From assembly GCA_027314705.1 (NCBI GenBank), contig DAHVAJ010000109.1, positions 1 through 45,561 of the forward strand: a stretch of DNA of 45,561 bases. The letters run 5' to 3'. Source of the stretch: Acidimicrobiaceae bacterium (GTDB lineage: Bacteria > Actinomycetota > Acidimicrobiia > Acidimicrobiales > RAAP-2). The notes beneath the pieces were generated by a model. The model was not told the DNA's origin. It saw nothing but the letters and a program-made list of their open reading frames with translations, and did no database searches. Of this stretch, positions 1 to 9,339 are shown in pieces (positions within the stretch are counted from its first letter, which is position 1; each line of letters starts with the position of its first letter). A program made the position numbers and the translations under genes.

Positions 1-1
1 A

Positions 2-304
2 CTCATCGTGGTCGTTGCCGTTTGGCAAGCAACCCGGCCCCCGCGGCACGCCGGCCCGACGGACATTGCCGCGGCCCAAGCATTGAAGGGACAGTGCCTG
101 GCGCAAACGGGGGATGAGCAGGGTTCCCCCGCATATTCACCGGTGCCTGTTCCATGTGGGCAGCATGACGCCACCGTCAAGGTGGTCTCCGTCCTGGTGC
201 CGGGGCGACCTGGAACGTGCCCCCGGGGGAGCACGGTGGTCCAGGTGCTCCAACCCGGTGTTGTGGGAGAACCGAGCGAGTGCGTGGTGCCAGTGAGGCG
301 CTAG
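2..304 (+). CDS. C-terminal part of a membrane-anchored extracytoplasmic protein (partial)
   Basis: The reading frame is open from the left edge, so the true start lies outside the window. The visible part begins with the end of a hydrophobic segment (LIVVVAVW) followed by about 90 residues containing four cysteines. The spacing of GQC, VPC, GTC and SEC, together with KVVSVL, resembles small exported actinobacterial proteins with a disulfide-stabilised tail of the 'C-P-x-G-S-T' type (here TCPRGSTVV). I infer a single-pass or signal-anchored protein with an outer domain. Function is unknown. It ends 14 bases before tRNA-Gly. Confidence 0.55.
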   Translation, partial: LIVVVAVWQATRPPRHAGPTDIAAAQALKGQCLAQTGDEQGSPAYSPVPVPCGQHDATVKVVSVLVPGRPGTCPRGSTVVQVLQPGVVGEPSECVVPVRR

Positions 305-318
305 TCTGTTGGAGCAAC

Positions 319-394
319 GCGGACGTGGCTCAGTTGGTAGAGCATCACCTTGCCAAGGTGAGGGTCGCGGGTTCGAATCCCGTCGTCCGCTCCA
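319..394 (+). tRNA. tRNA-Gly (anticodon GCC)
   Basis: A complete cloverleaf is visible. The acceptor arms GCGGACG and CGTCCGC pair perfectly, the D arm is GCTC/GAGC, and the anticodon arm TCACC/GGTGA encloses loop TTGCCAA with anticodon GCC at 352-354. The T arm is GCGGG/CCCGT with loop TTCGAAT. The 3' CCA is encoded at 392-394, so 3' maturation need not rely on CCA addition. It reads GGC and GGT glycine codons, which are very common in this DNA. Confidence 0.97.
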
Positions 395-416
395 CGCAGG
401 ACCTCCGCCGCACGCG

Positions 417-838
417 GTGACCGCGTGGCGGCGGCCGCGGGCCCGGCTGGTCGCCGGTGCCGCCGTGGCCCTCGTGGTCTGGGCGGTGCTGACCGGCACC
501 GCCACCGCCCACGCCCAACTCCTGGGCACCGACCCCGCGCCGTCCTCCGTGCTCCTCGTCCCGCCGCGCCAGGTCGTGCTCACCTTCGACGTGCCGGTGA
601 GCCTCGACCCCGGGTCGGTGCGGGTCACCGGGCCGACCGGGGCCCGAGTCGACGACGGGGGGCGCACCATCCCGGTGGCGTGGCCCGCGCGGCCGCGGTG
701 GGGCTGCCGGCCGGCCTGGCCCGGGGGTCGGTCCTTCTGGCCACCTTCCTCCTGCCCGGTGCCGACCTCGCGGGGGTGCCCGCCGACCCGCTGTCGGCCG
801 CCCTCCGGGTCTCGGCGGTGGCCGGGTCCAGGCGGCCG
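417..838 (+). pseudogene. CopC-like copper-binding protein, frameshifted and truncated
   Basis: From the GTG start there is a clear export signal (basic WRRPRAR, hydrophobic core, TATAHA cleavage region). A CopC-type domain follows, beginning AHAQLLGTDPAPSS and continuing RQVVLTFDVPVS and SVRVTGPTGARVDDGG. CopC proteins are exported and bind copper through an N-terminal histidine, present here. After the six-G run at 657-662 the match continues in another frame (GLPAGLARGSVLLATFLL...ALRVSAV), implying a one-base indel. The usual downstream domain is missing and the sequence runs into an opposite-strand fragment. The C-terminal match is weaker than the N-terminal one. Confidence 0.55.
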
Positions 839-840
839 GT

Positions 841-1328
841 ATGCCGGCGGGCAGCGTGGCCGGATCGACGGCCCGCAGGGCCGCGATCGGCGCGGGGTGG
901 ACGGCCCGGATGGCCGCGAGGCGCGGCCCGTAGATGACGACCGGCGTGACCGAGGTGATGACGTAGGGCACGACGAGGAAGGCCACGGCCCCGGTCACGC
1001 TGGAGACCACCACCACGGTGAGGTAGCAGCGGAACGAGATCTGGAAGTGGCCGAGTACCGAGGGCGCCACCGAACCGCCCACGTACTGCTGGGAGTAGAG
1101 GACGACGGAGGAGAGCGCCACCACCAGCAGGTGGCCGGCCCGGGTCCGCCGCTCCGGGTAGTGGTGCAGGCAGCGATCCCACCGGCGCCGCACCCGCGTG
1201 GGTTCACCGCCCGGCGCGCCCTCCTCCCCCTTGGCTGCCTCCCCTGCCGGGTCCCGGGCGGCGTCTGCTCGACCACGTCGGTCCCCGGCCAGCCAAACAC
1301 CTGTCATCCAGTACGTCAACAGTTCCAC
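841..1328 (-). pseudogene. Truncated MFS-type transporter fragment
   Basis: The minus-strand frame from GTG 1328 gives a polar N-terminus, then HLLVVALSSVVLYSQQYVGG and YLTVVVVSSVTGAVAFLVVP. These two hydrophobic stretches resemble the first helices of MFS transporters known from actinobacteria. After ITSVTPVVIYGPRL the hydrophobic pattern stops; an MFS protein should have about ten more helices. The frame then continues only as antisense of the copC remnant. I read it as the 5' end of a deleted transporter gene, possibly with an internal deletion. It could instead be a small two-helix membrane protein. Confidence 0.4.
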
Positions 1329-1413
1329 GTCGGCCCGCGGTCCGGTTGACTACCCTCGGAGCGGGGTCGCGCCAGGGACGGGCACCCGACGTGACCGACG
1401 GAGGAGTGACGAC

Positions 1414-2622
1414 ATGAGCTTCGAGCCGAGCCCCCGGGGCACCGATCTGCGGAACCGAGCCGCCGACTTCCTGGAGTCGGCGGTGATCCCGGCCGAGGCC
1501 GTCTACGAGGAGCAGATGGCGTCCTCGGGCGACCCCCACCACCATCCCCCGGTCATCGAGGACCTGAAGGCCGAGGCCCGCCGCCGCGGTCTGTGGAACC
1601 TGTTCCTGCCCCACGCGACCCCGTGGACCCCGGACCCGGTGCCCAACCTCGACTACGCCTACATCGCCGAGCTCGCCGGTCGGAGCCACCTCGCCTCGGA
1701 GGCCATGAACTGCTCGGCACCCGACACCGGCAACATGGAGGTGCTCGCCCTCTTCGGCTCCGACCGGCAGAAGGAGGAGTGGCTGGTCCCCTTGCTCGAA
1801 GGCGAGATCCGTTCGGCCTTCGCCATGACCGAGCCGGCAGTGGCCTCGTCGGACGCCACCAACATCCAGCTCTCCATCGACCGTGACGGCGAGGAGTACG
1901 TCCTCAACGGGCGCAAGTGGTGGATCTCCGGGGCGGCCTCGGAGCGGTGCCGGGTCTTCATCGTCATGGGCAAGACCGACCCGGAGGCCCCCCGCCACCA
2001 GCAGCAGTCGATGATCCTGGTGCCCCGGGACACCCCGGGACTGACCATCGTCCGGAACCTCCCCGTGTTCGGGTACGAGGACCGCGAGGGCCACTGCGAG
2101 CTCACCTTCGAGGACGTACGGGTGCCGGCGTCCAATCTCATCGCCGAGGAGGGCATGGGCTTCGCCATCGCTCAGGCCCGCCTCGGCCCCGGTCGCATCC
2201 ACCACTGCATGCGCTGCATCGGCCAGGCCGAGCGGGCCCTCGAGCTGATGTGCCGTCGGGTCACCGGCCGGGTGGCGTTCGGCAGGCCCCTCGCCGACCA
2301 GGGTGTGATCCAGGAGTGGATCGCCGACTCCCGCATCGAGATCGAGCAGGCCCGCCTCCTCACCCTCAAGGCGGCCCACCTCATGGACACCGTCGGGCAC
2401 AAGGGTGCGGCCGTGGAGATCTCGGCCATCAAGGTGGTGGCCCCGAACATGGCCCTGCGGGTCGTCGACCGGGCCATCCAGGCCCACGGCGGTGGCGGGG
2501 TGTCGGACGACTTCCCGCTGGCCCGCATGTACGCCGGCCTGCGGACCCTGCGCTTCGCCGACGGTCCCGACGAGGTCCACCGGCGGCAGCTGGCCCGGCG
2601 CGAGCTCGGCAAGTACGCCTGA
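1414..2622 (+). CDS. Acyl-CoA dehydrogenase (ACAD10/11-like)
   Basis: This flavoprotein of 402 residues introduces the alpha-beta double bond into acyl-CoA in beta-oxidation-type pathways. Family marks are [15 protein letters not shown] (flavin/substrate region), [34 protein letters not shown], the C-terminal helical stretch [15 protein letters not shown], and [17 protein letters not shown]. The end [15 protein letters not shown] is typical of the ACAD10/11 branch, which favours long or hydroxylated acyl-CoA. The ATG at 1414 is chosen because GAGGAG lies 8 bases upstream; the longer open frame upstream has no family similarity. A possible -35 TTGACT is at 1346-1351. Substrate cannot be read from sequence. 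Confidence 0.92.
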   Translation: MSFEPSPRGTDLRNRAADFLESAVIPAEAVYEEQMASSGDPHHHPPVIEDLKAEARRRGLWNLFLPHATPWTPDPVPNLDYAYIAELAGRSHLASEAMNCSAPDTGNMEVLALFGSDRQKEEWLVPLLEGEIRSAFAMTEPAVASSDATNIQLSIDRDGEEYVLNGRKWWISGAASERCRVFIVMGKTDPEAPRHQQQSMILVPRDTPGLTIVRNLPVFGYEDREGHCELTFEDVRVPASNLIAEEGMGFAIAQARLGPGRIHHCMRCIGQAERALELMCRRVTGRVAFGRPLADQGVIQEWIADSRIEIEQARLLTLKAAHLMDTVGHKGAAVEISAIKVVAPNMALRVVDRAIQAHGGGGVSDDFPLARMYAGLRTLRFADGPDEVHRRQLARRELGKYA

Positions 2623-2992
2623 GGGCGGGCCTCGAGGGAGCTCGGGGAGGGCCGGTGGCCCGGTGAACCGGCGGCACGTCCACGGCGGTCGTCCCGACGC
2701 CCGGCGAGCGGTCCGGAAGGATCGGCTGGACCCTCGCCCCGCGCCACCTCCCGCACCCCTGCCGGCGGCGCCAGCACGACGGGCACCAGCGGCCGGCCGT
2801 CGGCGACGGCGCCTGCTTCCACCCCACCGACCGACCCGTGTGACTCCTGGCCGACCTGCACCGGGCCGGCCGGTGCGCCGACGAGGTGCGCGCCGTCGCC
2901 ACCACCCCCGGGCGCGTCGGCCCCTGCTCCTGCGGCGTCGGCCGGACGGCCGAGGGCTGGCCCGGCGGACGACCGCCGGCCGGGGGGTCGGT
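2623..2992. other. 370-base gap between convergent genes, no supported gene
   Basis: This GC-rich spacer lies between the 3' ends of the acyl-CoA dehydrogenase and the nitronate monooxygenase-like gene. One plus-strand stretch (about 2840-2960) reads LLADLHRAGRCADEVRAV...GPCSCGV after an in-frame stop. That could be the tail of a decayed gene, but no start or family match supports it. I see no convincing terminator with a T-run. Confidence 0.4.
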
Positions 2993-3934
2993 TCAGGAGG
3001 CCGGGTAGCGGGCGGCCAGCTCGGCCAGGACCGCCTCGCACCCCTCCGCACAGGTGCGGATGATCTCGGCCACCGGCCGGCTGGCCGTGATGCGCCCGGC
3101 CACTTGGCCTCCGAGGGCGATGCCCGAGTCGAGGTCGCCCCCGAAGTAGAGGTCGGTCACGTTGCCGAACGCGGCCATGGCGTTGCGGTCATGGTCGAAC
3201 TCGAGGGCCTCGGTGCGGGCCGTGCGCAGGGCCCGGAGGGCCGGGGAGGTGTGGCTGTTGAGGAAGACGGTGCCGGTCTCGGCGGCGTCCACGATGGCGT
3301 GTTTCCAGTTGGGGTGGACCGGTGACTCGGCCGACGAGACCATGGCCGTCCCGAGCTGGACGCCCTCGGCGCCCAGCGCCAAGGCGGCGGCCATGGTGGG
3401 GCCGTCGAGGAACCCGCCGGCGGCGATGACGGGCACGTCGACGGCACGGGTGACCGAGGGGAGGAGGACCATGCTCGCCACCGGCCGGGGGTTCTTGAAC
3501 CCGCCCCCCTCGCCCCCCTCCACGATGAGGCCGTCGACCCCGGCGGCCACGGCCTTCTCGGCTGCCCGCAGCGTAGGCACCACGTGGAAGACGGTCAGGC
3601 CGGCGTCCTTCAGTTGGGCGGTGTACGTCGTCGGGCTCCCGGCCGAGGTGGTGACGAACCGCACCCCCTGGGCGATCACGAACTCGACGATGACCGTGGG
3701 ATCGGCCACGAAGGCCTGGGCGATGTTGACCCCGAAGGGCCGTTCGGTGAGGTCCTTCATCTTGGCGATCTCGTCCCGCACCACATCGAGCTCGCCCGAG
3801 GAGGTCTCGATGATGCCCATGGCCCCGGCGTTCGAGACGGCCGAAGCCAGGGCCGAGCGGGCGATCCAGCCCATCGGAGCTTGCACGATCGGGATCTCGA
3901 CGCCGAGGAGCTCGGTGACGCGGTTGGTCAGCAC
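2993..3934 (-). CDS. Nitronate monooxygenase / 2-nitropropane dioxygenase-family flavoprotein
   Basis: This 313-residue TIM-barrel FMN protein begins VLTNRVTELLGVEIPIVQAPMGWIA, the classic NPD-family N-terminus with the QAPM loop. It continues with GVNIAQAF, VDGLIVEGGEGGGFKNPRP (family GGE/H motif region), VPVIAAGGFLDG and GAEGVQLGTAMVSSAES, the phosphate-binding end of FMN barrels. Members oxidise alkyl nitronates, and related proteins act as enoyl reductases; sequence alone does not decide. The GTG at 3934 is chosen because family similarity starts there. CATGAT lies 6 bases upstream and could be a leaderless -10. The open frame continues far upstream antisense to xylA, but only as shadow. 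Confidence 0.88.
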   Translation of the reverse strand: MLTNRVTELLGVEIPIVQAPMGWIARSALASAVSNAGAMGIIETSSGELDVVRDEIAKMKDLTERPFGVNIAQAFVADPTVIVEFVIAQGVRFVTTSAGSPTTYTAQLKDAGLTVFHVVPTLRAAEKAVAAGVDGLIVEGGEGGGFKNPRPVASMVLLPSVTRAVDVPVIAAGGFLDGPTMAAALALGAEGVQLGTAMVSSAESPVHPNWKHAIVDAAETGTVFLNSHTSPALRALRTARTEALEFDHDRNAMAAFGNVTDLYFGGDLDSGIALGGQVAGRITASRPVAEIIRTCAEGCEAVLAELAARYPAS

Positions 3935-4207
3935 GGGGGCATCATGGCACGGCTCGCGGTGGCGGCCCCGAGCCGTCGCCGGGGCCCGCTGACGGCGGAC
4001 GCGGCCACGCCGCCCGCCCGGCCTCCCGACCGCCCGCGGCGAGGGACTCCGGGAGGTCGGCCACGGCCACCGCGCCGGCCGCGTCCGCCGAGACCGCACG
4101 CTCCCCGCCGGGCCCGCGGACTCCGGGCCCGACCGGGCCGGCGTGGCCCGACCTCCCGGTGCCGGCCTGCGCGAAGATGCCACCGTGGTCGATGACGCAA
4201 GGATCGG

Positions 4208-5563
4208 GTGAGCGTTCCCGAGGGGGACGTCCCCGAGTTCTTCCCCGGAGTCGGCCCGGTCCGCTACGCCGGCCCGGACAGCGACGACCCGCTCGCCTTC
4301 CGCTGGTACGACGCCGACCGGGTGGTGGCCGGCAAGCCGATGGCCGAGCACCTCCGGATGGCCGTCTGCTACTGGCACTCGTTCGTCTGGGCCGGCGCTG
4401 ACGTCTTCGGAGCGGGCACGTTCGACCGGCCGTGGACCGCCCCGGGGCGCGATCCGATGGAGGCGGCCGCGCAGAAGATGGCGGCCGCCTTCGAGTTCAT
4501 GGCCAAGCTCGGCGCCCCGTACTTCTGCTTCCACGACCGGGACCTCGCCCCGCCGGGCGCCACCTTCGCCGAGTCCTGCGCACGGCTCGACGCCCTGGTC
4601 GACCAGGCCCTCGGGCACATGGAGCGCACCGGGGTGCGGCTCCTGTGGGGGACGGCCAACCTCTTCTCCCACCCCCGCTTCGCGGCCGGGGCAGCCACCA
4701 GCCCGGACCCCGAGGTCTTCGCCCACGCCGCCGCCCAGGTCGCCCACGTCCTCGAGGCCACCCACCGGATGGGCGGTGCCAACTACGTGCTGTGGGGCGG
4801 GCGGGAAGGGTACGAGACGCTCCTCAACACCGACCTCCGGCGCGAGGAGGCCCAGCTGGCCCGCTTCCTCCACCTGGTCGTCGAGCACAAGTACCGGATC
4901 GGGTTCGAAGGGGCGATCCTGGTCGAGCCCAAGCCGGCCGAGCCGGCCAAGCACCAGTACGACCACGACGTCGCCACGGTGGCCGGCTTCCTCGTCCGGC
5001 ACGGGCTCGACGGCGAGGTCCGGCTCAATCTGGAGGCCAACCACGCCACGCTCGCCGGCCACAGCTTCCACCACGAGGTGGCCACGGCCGCCGCCCTCGG
5101 TGTGCTCGGATCGATCGACGCCAACCGCGGCGACGCGCAGAACGGGTGGGACACCGATCAGTTCCCGAACTCGGTGGAGGAGTGCACGCTCGTCCTCTAC
5201 GAGGTCCTCCGGGCCGGGGGGTTCACCACCGGGGGGGTGAACTTCGACGCCAGGCTGCGCCGGCAGTCGGTGGACCGTGACGACCTCGTCCACGCCCACG
5301 TCGGAGCCATGGACACGTTGGCCCGGGCCCTGCTGGCCGCCGTCTCCCTGCTCGAGTCGGGGGAGCTCGAGGCGTTCCGGCACGACCGGTACGCGGCCTG
5401 GGACGGGCCGCTCGGCGCCGCCATCCTCGACGGCGGCCGCAGCCTGGCCGATCTCCACCGACTCGTCCTCGACGACGACCTCGACCCGCGGCCCGCCTCG
5501 GGCCGCCAGGAGCTGCTCGAGCGGGTCGTCAACCGCCACGTCGAGCAGGCCCGCTGGCCGTGA
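4208..5563 (+). CDS. xylA: Xylose isomerase
   Basis: The 451-residue protein interconverts D-xylose and D-xylulose in the cytoplasm. Length and sequence match the long class II isomerases (E. coli type, about 440 residues). Catalytic and metal-binding segments are intact: [10 protein letters not shown] (His and Asp of the proton shuttle), [52 protein letters not shown] and [13 protein letters not shown]. The GTG at 4208 has AAGGA about 5 bases upstream. It is the first gene of an operon: its TGA overlaps the GTG of the GH3 gene by 4 bases, and xylB follows. The last codons (PLA in another frame) lie in a 54-base duplication. Confidence 0.97.
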   Translation: MSVPEGDVPEFFPGVGPVRYAGPDSDDPLAFRWYDADRVVAGKPMAEHLRMAVCYWHSFVWAGADVFGAGTFDRPWTAPGRDPMEAAAQKMAAAFEFMAKLGAPYFCFHDRDLAPPGATFAESCARLDALVDQALGHMERTGVRLLWGTANLFSHPRFAAGAATSPDPEVFAHAAAQVAHVLEATHRMGGANYVLWGGREGYETLLNTDLRREEAQLARFLHLVVEHKYRIGFEGAILVEPKPAEPAKHQYDHDVATVAGFLVRHGLDGEVRLNLEANHATLAGHSFHHEVATAAALGVLGSIDANRGDAQNGWDTDQFPNSVEECTLVLYEVLRAGGFTTGGVNFDARLRRQSVDRDDLVHAHVGAMDTLARALLAAVSLLESGELEAFRHDRYAAWDGPLGAAILDGGRSLADLHRLVLDDDLDPRPASGRQELLERVVNRHVEQARWP

Positions 5564-5640
5564 CCGACGAGGCGGGCGCCTTCGCCGTGACCGACGAGGC
5601 GGGCCCGCTGGCCGTGACCGACGAGGCGGGCGCCTTCGCC
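5548..5640 (+). repeat. 54-base duplication of the xylA/GH3 junction (three 27-base units)
   Basis: The 39-base segment 5548-5586 recurs exactly at 5602-5640. Within it, three 27-base units beginning GTGACCGACGAGGCGGGC start at 5560, 5587 and 5614. Units 1 and 3 are identical; unit 2 ends CCGCTGGCC instead of GCCTTCGCC. Each unit starts with a possible GTG start codon. In the GH3 frame the repeats encode TDEAG(AF/PL)AV three times. Confidence 0.95.
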
Positions 5641-7827
5641 GCGGCCGCGGTCCGGGTGGCGGCCGGTGGCGACCACCGTGCCGAGGCGGCGGCCCTCGTC
5701 GGACGCATGACCACCGAGGAGAAGCTCTGGTGCCTCGACGGCGACACCGAGTTCTGGCCGGGCCTGGTCGACCTGGTGGGCGGGGGGTACCACCGCCACC
5801 CGTGGCCGGCCGCCGCCGTGCCCCGATTCGGCATCCCGGGCATCCGCTTCGCCGACGGTCCCCGCGGGTGCGTGATCGGACCGGCCACCTGCTTCCCGGT
5901 GTCGATGGCGCGGGGCGCGACCTTCGATCCGGCGCTCGAGGAGCGGATCGGCGCCGCCATCGGGACCGAGCTGCGGGCGATGGGAGCCACCTACACGGGG
6001 GCGGTGTGCATGAACCTCCTCCGGCACCCGGGATGGGGGAGGGCCCAGGAGACCTACGGGGAGGATCCCCACCACGTGGGGGAGATGGCTGCGGCCCTGA
6101 CCCGGGGCCTCCAGCGTCACGTGCTGGCCTGCATGAAGCACTTCGCCTGCAACAGCATGGAGGAGCCGCGCTTCCGCATCGACGTCCGGGTGGGCGAGCG
6201 GGCCCTCCACGAGGTCTACCTCCCGCACTTCCGCCGGGTGGCCGACGAAGGTGTGGCCTCGGTGATGTCGGCGTACAACGCCGTCAACGGCACCTGGTGC
6301 GGGGAGCACCGTGTCCTCCTCACCGACGTGCTGCGGGCCGAGTGGGGATGGGACGGGTTCGTCACCTCCGACTTCGTCGCCGGCGTGCACGACGCCGTCC
6401 GCTCGGTCGAGGCCGGTCTCGAGATCGAGATGCCCTTCCGACAGGTGCGGGCCGCCGGCCTACCGGCGGCGCTGCTCTCCGGCGAGCTGCACCAGGCCGA
6501 CGTGGACGCCCGGGTGGTGGCCACCGTGGCCACGCTGCTGCGCTTCGCCCACGTCTTCGGTCCCGGTCCCGGCGCCGAGGTCCTGGCCGCACCGGCCCAC
6601 CGAGCTCTGGCCCGTGAGGCCGCCGTGACCTCGACCGTCCTCCTCCGCAACGCCGGGGGCCTGCTGCCGGTCGGCGAGGTGGACGGCCGCCTGGCCGTGC
6701 TCGGCCGCCTGGCCGCCGTACCCAACCTGGGCGACGGCGGGTCGAGCGACGTCTACCCGCCCGAAGTGGTCACGCTGCTCGACGGGCTGCGGGAGGGTTT
6801 CCCGAGGGCGGAGGTCGTGCACGCCACCGACGACGCGAGGGTGGCGGCCGGCGCCGACCTCGCCGTGGTCGTGGTGGGCTGCACGCGGGCCGACGAGGGC
6901 GAGTTCGTCGACGTCGGGACGTCCGCGTCGATGGCGACGCGCTTCCCATCCCCGCCCGACCCGTCGGCACCGCCGGGCCCGGTGCCGGCGTCGACCGCAC
7001 CCGAGGGATGGACACCGGCCCCGGCGGCCGGTCCGTCCCCGAACCCGGACGGCGGCGCCTTCGCCCCGGGAGGGGACCGGCGCTCGCTCCGGCTGTCCGA
7101 GGGTGACGAGGTCCTGGTGCGGGCCGTCGCCTCCGTCTGCCCGCGGACGGTGGCCGTGGTGATGGGGGGCTCGGCCGTGGTGGCGCCGTGGCTCGAGGAG
7201 GTGCCGGCCACCCTGCTGGTGTGGTACCCGGGGATGGAGGGCGGCCGGGCCCTGGCCGATCTCCTGACCGGTGCCGCCGAGCCCGGCGGCCGGCTCCCGT
7301 TCGCCCTGCCGGCGGACGAGGCCGACCTCGTGGCATTCGACCCCGATGCCGACACCGCCGACTACGACCTCTTCCACGGCCAGTGGAAGCTCGACCGCGA
7401 CGGGACGGCGCCGGCGCGGCCGTTCGGCTTCGGGCTGGGGTACACGACCTGGGTGGTGGACCCGGCCTCGGTCCAGGTCGCCGTCCCGGTCGGCGACGGC
7501 GTCGGCACCGTCGAGGCGGAGGTGACCAACGGGGGCGACCGCCCCGGGGCGACCGTGCTGTTCCTCTTCGGGGGACGTCCCGACTCGGCGGTCGACCGGC
7601 CCGCCCGCCGGCTGGTCGGCTTCCGTCGGGTGACGCTGCCGGCCGGGGGTCGCGCCGTGGTGCGCCTGCCGTTCGACCTGGCCACGCTCGACGTCCGCCG
7701 GGACGGTGGCTGGTGGCGCGAGCCGGGGCCCTACCGGCTCGAGGTGGCCTGGGACGCCGCCTCGACCGTGGCCACCCTGGACGTCGACGTCCGCGGCGGC
7801 CCGGCGGGCCGGACCCGGACGGGGTAG
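5560..7827 (+). CDS. Glycoside hydrolase family 3, probable beta-xylosidase/beta-glucosidase
   Basis: The 755-residue enzyme has a GH3 N-terminal barrel ([48 protein letters not shown]) with the nucleophile Asp in [12 protein letters not shown]3 C-terminal domain ([39 protein letters not shown]) and a fibronectin-like tail ([14 protein letters not shown]) follow. No signal peptide is visible, so it probably acts on imported oligosaccharides or glycosides. Its place between xylA and xylB argues for beta-xylosidase releasing D-xylose. The first residues are a threefold repeat unlike any GH3 N-terminus, so translation may begin at 5560, 5587 or 5614. It overlaps xylA and ends 8 bases before xylB. 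Confidence 0.9.
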   Translation: MTDEAGAFAVTDEAGPLAVTDEAGAFAAAAVRVAAGGDHRAEAAALVGRMTTEEKLWCLDGDTEFWPGLVDLVGGGYHRHPWPAAAVPRFGIPGIRFADGPRGCVIGPATCFPVSMARGATFDPALEERIGAAIGTELRAMGATYTGAVCMNLLRHPGWGRAQETYGEDPHHVGEMAAALTRGLQRHVLACMKHFACNSMEEPRFRIDVRVGERALHEVYLPHFRRVADEGVASVMSAYNAVNGTWCGEHRVLLTDVLRAEWGWDGFVTSDFVAGVHDAVRSVEAGLEIEMPFRQVRAAGLPAALLSGELHQADVDARVVATVATLLRFAHVFGPGPGAEVLAAPAHRALAREAAVTSTVLLRNAGGLLPVGEVDGRLAVLGRLAAVPNLGDGGSSDVYPPEVVTLLDGLREGFPRAEVVHATDDARVAAGADLAVVVVGCTRADEGEFVDVGTSASMATRFPSPPDPSAPPGPVPASTAPEGWTPAPAAGPSPNPDGGAFAPGGDRRSLRLSEGDEVLVRAVASVCPRTVAVVMGGSAVVAPWLEEVPATLLVWYPGMEGGRALADLLTGAAEPGGRLPFALPADEADLVAFDPDADTADYDLFHGQWKLDRDGTAPARPFGFGLGYTTWVVDPASVQVAVPVGDGVGTVEAEVTNGGDRPGATVLFLFGGRPDSAVDRPARRLVGFRRVTLPAGGRAVVRLPFDLATLDVRRDGGWWREPGPYRLEVAWDAASTVATLDVDVRGGPAGRTRTG

Positions 7828-7835
7828 GGGCCGGC

Positions 7836-9281
7836 GTGCCGCTCGTGCTCGGAGCCGACAGCTCGACCCAGTCCACCAAGGTCGAGGTGCGTGACGCCGA
7901 CGACGGGACGCTGGTGGCCGCCGGTTCTGCCCCCCACCCCCCGGTGGGTCCGCCCCGGAGCGAGCAGGACCCGGAGGCGTGGTGGCTGGCGCTGGCCGAG
8001 GCCGTCGGCGCCGCGCTGGGCCCCTCCGGCGCTCGGACCGACGACGTGGCCGCGGTGTCGGTGGCCGGCCAACAGCACGGCATGGTCCTCCTCGGCCGCG
8101 GCGATCGGGTCCTCCGTCCGGCCAAGCTGTGGAACGACACCGAGTCGGCGCCGCAGGCGACGGCGCTCGTCGAGGCGCTCGGTCCGGCCGAGTGGGCCCG
8201 GCGCACCGGGTCGGTGCCGGTGGCCGCCTTCACCGTGACCAAGCTGGCCTGGGTGGCCGCCCACCAACCCGACGTGCTGGCTGCCACCCGTCGGGTCCTG
8301 TTGCCGCACGACTGGCTGACCCTCCGTCTCGGCGGGCGGGCGGTGACCGACCGCGGCGACGCCTCGGGCACCGGGTACTACTCACCGGCCGACGGGCGGT
8401 GGCTGCCCGAGCTGCTGGACACCGTGGTGGGCGCCGGACCGTGGGCCCACCGGCTCCCGGAGGTGCTCGGGCCGACCGAGGCGGCCGGCGGGGTGTCCCC
8501 CGAGGCGGTCGCCACCCTGGGGCTGGCCCCGGGGACGGTGGTCGGACCGGGCACGGGCGACAACATGGCCGCGGCCCTGGCCCTGGCCCTCGATGCCGGT
8601 CGGCCGTGCCTCTCCCTCGGGACCTCCGGGACCGTCTACCTGGTGTCCGACCGGCCCACGGCGGACCCGTCGGGGGCCGTGGCCGGCTTCGCATCGGCCG
8701 ACGGGCGGTTCCTCCCGCTCGTGTGCACACTCAACGCCACCCGTGTGACCGACGCGGTGGCCCGCCTCCTGGGGGTGGACGCCGCCGGGCTCGACGCCCT
8801 CGCCCTCGCCGGATCGTCCGGGGCCGGCGGGGTGGTCCTCGTCCCGTACTTCGACGGCGAGCGCACGCCCGACCGTCCCACCGCCACCGGGTCGGTGCGC
8901 GGACTGCGAGGGGACGTGGCCCGTGAGGACCTGGCCCGGGCCGCCGTCGAAGGGGTGGTCTGCGGACTGCTCGACGCCCTCGACGCCCTGGCCTCGACGA
9001 CACCCATCGCCCCCGGTCCGCTCGTCCTGCTGGGTGGCGGGGCCCGCTCTGCGGCGTACCGCCGGGTGGTGGCCGATCTCTCCGGTCGCCCCCTCGTCCT
9101 GCCCGCCGTGGGCGAGGCCGTGGCCACCGGCGCCTGCGTCCAGGCCGCCGCCACCCTCCACGCCCGCCCGCCGGCGGACATCCAGCGGGCCTGGGGGCTC
9201 GGCGGTGGGGTGACGGTCGAGCCCGGACCGGGCGTCGACCGCGCCGCCGTCCGCGCCGCCTACGCCGCCGCTCGCGGCTGA
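7836..9281 (+). CDS. xylB: Xylulokinase
   Basis: The 481-residue FGGY-family kinase phosphorylates D-xylulose to D-xylulose 5-phosphate, feeding the pentose phosphate pathway. Motifs include the N-terminal phosphate loop GADSSTQSTKVEV, AGQQHGMVLL (xylulokinase-specific QQHG), KLWNDTES, VGPGTGDNMAAALAL, SLGTSGTVYLVS and the C-terminal LLGGGARSAAYRRVVADL. The GTG at 7836 follows GTAGGGG; the longer upstream frame is a shadow of the GH3 gene. It is the last gene of the xylA-GH3-xylB operon. No sugar transporter or XylR-type regulator is encoded beside it. Confidence 0.95.
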   Translation: MPLVLGADSSTQSTKVEVRDADDGTLVAAGSAPHPPVGPPRSEQDPEAWWLALAEAVGAALGPSGARTDDVAAVSVAGQQHGMVLLGRGDRVLRPAKLWNDTESAPQATALVEALGPAEWARRTGSVPVAAFTVTKLAWVAAHQPDVLAATRRVLLPHDWLTLRLGGRAVTDRGDASGTGYYSPADGRWLPELLDTVVGAGPWAHRLPEVLGPTEAAGGVSPEAVATLGLAPGTVVGPGTGDNMAAALALALDAGRPCLSLGTSGTVYLVSDRPTADPSGAVAGFASADGRFLPLVCTLNATRVTDAVARLLGVDAAGLDALALAGSSGAGGVVLVPYFDGERTPDRPTATGSVRGLRGDVAREDLARAAVEGVVCGLLDALDALASTTPIAPGPLVLLGGGARSAAYRRVVADLSGRPLVLPAVGEAVATGACVQAAATLHARPPADIQRAWGLGGGVTVEPGPGVDRAAVRAAYAAARG

Positions 9282-9318
9282 CCCCGGTGGACCCGGCCCC
9301 CGGCGGTCCGGGTCCCCG

Positions 9319-9339
9319 CGGCCGCCGGTCAGGCGGCCG
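9319..9339. terminator. Possible bidirectional terminator hairpin
   Basis: CGGCCGCC (9319-9326) pairs with GGCGGCCG (9332-9339) around a 5-base loop. It sits between the convergent ends of xylB and the following minus-strand gene, whose stop codon lies in and beside the loop. No T-run follows, which is common in very GC-rich genomes. Confidence 0.4.

Noticed and set aside
2840-2990. Possible remnant of a Cys-containing domain (GPCSCGV) in the gap after the acyl-CoA dehydrogenase gene
   Set aside because: An in-frame stop lies just upstream, there is no start, and the similarity is too short.
1204-3051. Long minus-strand open frame opposite the acyl-CoA dehydrogenase gene
   Set aside because: It mirrors the codon pattern of the plus-strand gene and has no recognisable domain; the plus-strand product is a clear enzyme.
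3928-4200. 90-codon minus-strand frame between the nitronate monooxygenase-like gene and xylA
   Set aside because: It is Arg/Gly-rich with no plausible start context, helices or family match; the 273-base spacer is better read as non-coding.
3935-5539. Minus-strand open frame continuing from the nitronate monooxygenase gene through the antisense of xylA
   Set aside because: The added residues are low-complexity Glu/Val/Gly/His-rich sequence typical of the antisense of GC-rich genes; family similarity begins only at the GTG 3934.
6770-8371. 533-codon minus-strand frame across the GH3/xylB junction
   Set aside because: Composition is Arg/Pro/Ser-rich shadow sequence and it overlaps two intact enzymes.
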